This document shows, piece by piece, positions 60,001-64,000 of a stretch of DNA of 64,000 nt; within the stretch, counting starts at the first letter, position 1, and every line of letters starts with the position of its first letter. The notes below the pieces were generated by a model. It was not told where the DNA came from. It saw only the letters and a program-made list of their open reading frames with translations, and ran no database searches. Both the position numbers and the translations under genes were made by a program. Source of the DNA: Escallonia rubra (lineage: Eukaryota; Streptophyta; Magnoliopsida; Escalloniales; Escalloniaceae); NCBI GenBank assembly GCA_033065855.1, contig JAVXUO010002581.1, positions 62,001 to 126,000 on the forward strand, given 5' to 3'.

Positions 60001-61922
60001 GAGCGCATAAAACGACAGAGTAAACCAAAGAAATATTGACAATTAAAGTTAACCAAAAAACATCAAGAAAAATATTGTGATTTTACAATATCGATTGGAC
60101 TAAATGCTACTAATAAAAAACTGTGAATACGTCAACGAATTAAGCATGTCAAAGAATGAAATTTCAATCATCAACATCTACAAATGCAAAATTTAGAATT
60201 TTAGGAGCATAGAAAGCTCCCTTGCCTCAAAGCAGCAAATTTATCGATAAAAGCCGCCTTATTCATGTTCAGAACTTCAGATCTCATACCTAGGTTTAGA
60301 TAAATCAAACAAGTACTAGGCCTAATCTCTATGTACTACATCAAAGCTCAGTTACCTAATCTATATGTAATTTATAGCCCTAAAGTCATAATCCCATAGA
60401 AAAGGTCACAAAATCATACCTTCGTACTTGAAATTGCCAAAGTTCCTAGCTAGGGCTATCTCTCCCTCATGTTTCATGACTGTTTCCAAGGCAAAATGAG
60501 GCGTTTTTTCTATCTTCCTTATCCCTTCATTTTATGTTATACAATCAGAATTCTGAAAAAACGTGTACTTAGACTTTTTTTTTTCATCCTACCGAAATCA
60601 AACGAAGGCACTAAAGTGCCTGTTCGTATCATGCCACCGATTTGGTTGTGTATAATTCATATTTGGTCTTAAGGGCCATTAAGCCCAAGAATGTAAGTTT
60701 ATTTGGTCACTAGTTTTATAAAACTCAATTACCAGTAATCATCAACAGTAAATAACTAAAAAATTGCTCAAGTAAAACTTTGGGGCATTACAAGCAAATG
60801 GAAGCATCGAAAATAATAGAATTATAGTTACAGTAATCTTTTTCTTGAAATCACAAAGTTCAAGAATTTGAAGCTTATACTTGAGATGCTTGTCAGTTTT
60901 CGAAATGGCTCCCTTTATTGGTGCATTTCGTGTTGAAATGGTATAGAAAAAGTAAAGACGCTTACCCCTAACCACACTCTAATATGGTTTGTTGAAGAAA
61001 ACTCAATGTGTCTTTCTTTACTTTCTAGTTTCTACTCACGTCCATTTACCTGCATTTTCTAGAGATGCACCATCCCGAGCTGTAGACTTCAAGATTGTTA
61101 CATTTCTATTGCAGATATATTCTTCATACCACACTTGCAAAACTGCCTTGAAACATACAATAACATAAAGTGGTAACGCATGATTTACACCGATGTATCT
61201 AAGTTCTTTATTTTACTTCTTCCATTCCATTGGATTTGCTCCCTAAGAATTTTTCGGAATCCTAGAATAGATTTTGGTACATGTGGATGTGGAATTTGAA
61301 TTGGACTCAAATGTAAATCATAGATTAAATAAGTATCTTCTGGCAAGTCAAGCCAGAGTAAAAGTAATGACGACAGTCAATCTTTACGTTGTGGAATGGA
61401 GGGCCTATGTTGTGATCTTGCACCTATTTCCAGGTCTGGCATGTAATTTCTGGTCTAATAGAAAGAATAATTAAAAATACCCTTTCTCCCCTTCTTCTAC
61501 AGCATAACCATGTCAAGAATTCCCCTCCTAATTATTCAAAGTAAAATGATGCTAACAAATGTCGCAACCGCCCATAAGTTACATACAAATCCCAACGGAC
61601 TGAACAGATTGCAGCATTGATTCCCAGGCAAAATGGTAACGCCAAAAAAAAGAACCAGCGACCCAATTTAGCAAGAGGTAAAACTTACCTGAGCGGCAAA
61701 GACAGCTGAAGTGGTTTTTCCGGAACCGCCTTTCCCTAAGAAAGTGACCAATCTGGTGGGTTGCTTCGAAGGTGCAAGGACGTTATTTTCCTGTGCTGAA
61801 GAAACCAAGGTTACAGCAAGACCCTTTTTTCTACTTGTTCCAAGGGTAATGTGGGAATAAGGGTGAGTGTCAGTTCGGAGGAACGGCGATGGTAGGCGGA
61901 GTAGCAGAGCCGACGAAGACAT
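57028..61922 (-). CDS. Plastid GET3/ArsA-like ATPase with C-terminal HSP20-like domain
   Basis: Seven exons on the minus strand: 61922-61689, 58968-58825, 58729-58655, 58565-58372, 58293-58122, 58037-57627 and 57159-57028. They join in frame to 453 aa, the size of Arabidopsis At1g26090. The first 45 residues are Ser/Leu/Arg-rich, like a transit peptide. A deviant Walker A (GKGGSGKTT, residues 63-71) opens the P-loop domain. HSQDP and [14 protein letters not shown] sit where the switch regions of GET3 lie. The tail ([20 protein letters not shown], then [10 protein letters not shown] and GKVGGAKF) forms the ArsA-type HSP20-like domain. GET3 proteins target or hold tail-anchored membrane proteins; the plastid client of this clade is unproven. 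Intron 1 is 2.7 kb and holds repeats; intron 4 is 78 bp with 19 consecutive C. Confidence 0.94.
59380..60210. repeat. Degenerate long-period tandem repeat in GET3-like intron 1
   Basis: Landmark words recur in order: CTTTTAGAATAGCTAAG at 59430, GTTTTAGAATGTCTAAG at 59803 and TTTTTAGAAAGTGTAAG at 59983. Each is followed by a (C/T)(A)AAAAC(C/G)G(A)-like box and A-rich GAAAACTAGAAA words. Spacings of 373 and 180 bp suggest a unit of about 185 bp with four or five copies. The copies are very diverged. Confidence 0.5.
61216..61405 (+). mobile_element. 229-bp mariner-type MITE family, copy D
   Basis: It lies in intron 1 of the GET3-like gene. The left end CTTCTTCCATTCCATTGG and the right end in reverse complement, CCTCCATTCCACAACG, are flanked by TA. 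The core TTTGGTACATGTG and CTTCTGGCAAGTCAAG matches copies A-C. It is shorter than the others through loss near the right end. Confidence 0.65.
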
Positions 61923-62043
61923 TTTTGGGACACGATAATGGCAGTGGCAAAGTGAGAGACCTTATTTTATGCAGGGATGGATGATTAGGTGGGTAGTAAG
62001 ACTGAAGGCGCGTAGAATGGACCGGGCCAGTGATTAAGCTTGT

Positions 62044-62069
62044 TGGGCTCCCGCCATCTTTAGTGGGCC
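62044..62069 (-). promoter_or_regulatory. Site II-like TGGGCY pair upstream of the GET3-like gene
   Basis: TGGGCT (62044-62049) and TGGGCC (62064-62069) lie 120-150 bp before the start codon. Paired TGGGCY boxes are common in promoters of plant nuclear genes for plastid, mitochondrial and growth functions. A further GGGCC lies near 62023. Confidence 0.4.
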
Positions 62070-63061
62070 GTCTTCTAAAATATTCCTAGCCCATACTGCA
62101 GACATGATTGGCCACTTTCATTGGTTCAAGTCATTGCATTTGCACCAGAACAAAACTTCAATGTAACATTAATGGTGATCGTGTGGTATAATATAACCAA
62201 CAGATAGATGAGGTAAGATAATAATAAAACCTAAATTTCTGAGAATCATTCCTATTATCATCGTTACACGAAATATCTTTTCCACGGCACCGGACCTTTT
62301 GTCCTTGAACGGGCTAAGTCCTAAGAGATCGAGGCCCAAATCAGGGTAAACAAGGTCTTACTAAAAATGCGACCATCTATGTTATCAAAGTGTAGCAGTG
62401 GAGTTCATTTGTGTAATTCTGACCATCTATGCTATCGAGGTGGGTGGTTCGCTATATTATTAGGTTTAATGTCAGAGGCAATAAATGTTCTATAGGTACA
62501 GAATTTTAATACATAAAGCGGAATTTAAACCCGCAATATAGCCATTTACTTCACCTGTCATAGTGCATGTAAAAGGTGCTATGTGTACCTGATATGCATA
62601 TTGTCTTATAAACCCATGCAAACTCTGGAGATTTGTAACAAAGTATAGCAAGACTACACAAGGTGGATGAAACCTAATATTAGTGGTGGAATGTGCTTGA
62701 AACGTAGTAAACGCACATATACAGAAAGTATATATATGCAAAATTCAACGATGTCCAAATTTTGGTTTTTAAGAAATTACAGTAGTCAGGTGTCCCGGTT
62801 GGTGTCTATCTCGGACACGGTGTTGGTGCTACCTAGAAACTTATAACAGAGGGACGACTATTATTTGAACTTCAAGCACAGGGAGCATGTGAAAAATCAC
62901 CCATTTCATAGATGCTAAATTGCAACTGCTATAAAAGGAAAATATGCACAAGCTATGGTTCGATCAAGTGGGCATGACTTGTTCAAGAACAATGCTCCAA
63001 ATAGACTAAACTCAAGTCGATTATTTTAGAACAAAACGTATGTCTACAAAAGAAGGTGCAG
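62070..63061. other. Spacer between two minus-strand genes
   Basis: AT-rich, no gene seen. It carries the promoter side of the GET3-like gene and the 3' side of the next gene. Confidence 0.5.
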
Positions 63062-63556
63062 CTACATTGCATCCTTTGCCACATGAAATGAAAAACTTGG
63101 CAGAGGACTAGCTCTAGGTGACCGCGGCGGCAGCTCAGAAATCCGGTTACCGAAGGGATCGTAACAAATCACACCCGAAAATTCCGGCGGCTGGCATTTT
63201 TCACCCATCAAAATTGATTTTTGCCATAGCCCGCCTTCTCCGAATCCTCCCTCAGCTTTGTCTTCAACTTCAACGTGATCACCGGCCTTTTTATGGTACG
63301 TGAAAGGACTAATAGCCCTATTGCCAATAGTTGTGACAAATTTCCGCGGAGACGATAGCGGAGCAAACTTCCGATCACTCGTTTTCATATCGGTTTTAGT
63401 GATGGGTTCGGGCACACACTCTTTGGAACTTCGCCTTGCATGCTTGGCACATAGGGTTACGATTGCTGATACGGAGACGAAGAACAAGCAAATTGCTAGC
63501 GGAATCGAACCCAAATGCTCCCCAACATGCGTTGGCGTTGGCGTTGGACGAACCAT
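63062..63556 (-). CDS. Small plant membrane protein of unknown function
   Basis: A single open exon of 164 aa. Residues 13-38 form one hydrophobic segment (LGSIPLAICLFFVSVSAIV) followed by a basic stretch (KHARRSSK), as in an anchor with a cytosolic tail. The C-terminal part has the ordered pattern GEGGLWQKSILMGEKCQPPE, then FSGVICYDPFGNRISELP, then PRSPRASPLPSF. I recall this block as conserved in a family of uncharacterised plant proteins, but I cannot give it a name or role. Conservation of the block and an intact frame support a real gene. A TATA-like TATATA lies about 60 bp upstream of the ATG on the minus strand, near 63612-63620. Confidence 0.75.
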   Translation of the reverse strand: MVRPTPTPTHVGEHLGSIPLAICLFFVSVSAIVTLCAKHARRSSKECVPEPITKTDMKTSDRKFAPLSSPRKFVTTIGNRAISPFTYHKKAGDHVEVEDKAEGGFGEGGLWQKSILMGEKCQPPEFSGVICYDPFGNRISELPPRSPRASPLPSFSFHVAKDAM

Positions 63557-64000
63557 TTTTTTCTGCTCTTCTGAGTTTGTAGAATGGTTTCTCTTCTTTC
63601 ATGCAGCGTGTGCATATATACGTGTATTAGGTGAACTTATTACCTAGTCATTGGTAGCGGTTGGAAGGTAGGAACTAGGAAGAGAGAAAATGTCAACCTT
63701 ATAATAGTTGGGCTAATCAATGCAACTAGATAACCATGAATTAGATGCTGGGTTTCGGTGGAATTGATCATGTCTTTCATACTCCGTATTATGCAAGTGG
63801 CCTTTATCAAACATAAGGGACATGGTATTATAGAAAACAAATTAATGTATTGTTTGTGGACAAGTCATAAACAAAATATCTTATAGTAAGTTGAAGGTAA
63901 CGGGTTCATATTGGCAAGAGTTCCATGTAGCATCAAGAGGCAATTGGGGTACACAGTTGGGGTGAGAAATCTTGGTAACCATTTACAACTGTTGAATATA
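63557..64000. other. Promoter side of the last gene, no further gene seen
   Basis: The sequence contains the TATA-like stretch noted for the minus-strand gene and otherwise AT-rich spacer. Confidence 0.4.

Noticed and set aside
1-64000. CRISPR arrays, operons or phage genes
   Set aside because: The window is plant nuclear DNA with spliced genes; none of the repeats has regular unique spacers.

Overview
This is plant nuclear DNA, almost certainly from a eudicot. It has GT-AG introns of 78 bp to 2.7 kb, AT-rich spacers, CT-rich 5' leaders and many small DNA transposons (hAT, Mutator, Harbinger and mariner types), plus LINE and LTR fossils. Six host protein genes can be read exon by exon. Every splice junction given below keeps the reading frame, and the rebuilt protein lengths match the plant families.

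Layout. 1-4.6 kb holds a lightly decayed PIF/Harbinger transposon with three ORFs: an RNase H1-type hybrid-binding domain protein, a Myb/SANT-like partner and a DDE transposase. 5.5-7.85 kb holds a GC-rich minisatellite stretch and a hAT element with an exact 8-bp target duplication and a promoter-like interior. 8.0-11 kb is a dead LINE split by a short LTR element on the opposite strand. 13.9-20.6 kb (+) is DECAPPING 5 (DCP5, 639 aa). 21.6-24.2 kb (-) is an Fe(II)/2-oxoglutarate oxygenase of the TauD/clavaminate-synthase-like family (321 aa). 24.2-33.8 kb is a transposon graveyard; it includes a long-TIR Mutator-like element that carries a fragment of a STELLO-type glycosyltransferase gene. 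33.8-36.0 kb (+) is a cytochrome b561 ascorbate ferrireductase (244 aa). 39.3-46.6 kb (+) is a plastid-type SLH-domain coiled-coil protein (577 aa). 50.7-56.5 kb (+) is CHUP1 (997 aa), preceded by three small uORFs, the last overlapping the CHUP1 start codon. 57.0-61.9 kb (-) is a plastid GET3-like ATPase (453 aa). 63.1-63.6 kb (-) is a small conserved plant membrane protein of unknown function.

The genes do not form an operon-like pathway; what links them is ancestral gene order. From memory, the Arabidopsis relatives of DCP5, cytochrome b561 and the GET3-like ATPase are neighbours on chromosome 1 (At1g26110, At1g26100, At1g26090). Those of the SLH protein and CHUP1 are neighbours on chromosome 3 (At3g25680, At3g25690). 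Here all five lie in one segment, as expected of an order that was thinned reciprocally after duplication in the Arabidopsis lineage.

Most of the structural novelty lies in the transposons: target duplications that fix exact ends, nested insertions, a four-member mariner MITE family, a hairpin MITE pair and a captured gene fragment. The CHUP1 leader is the most interesting regulatory signal.
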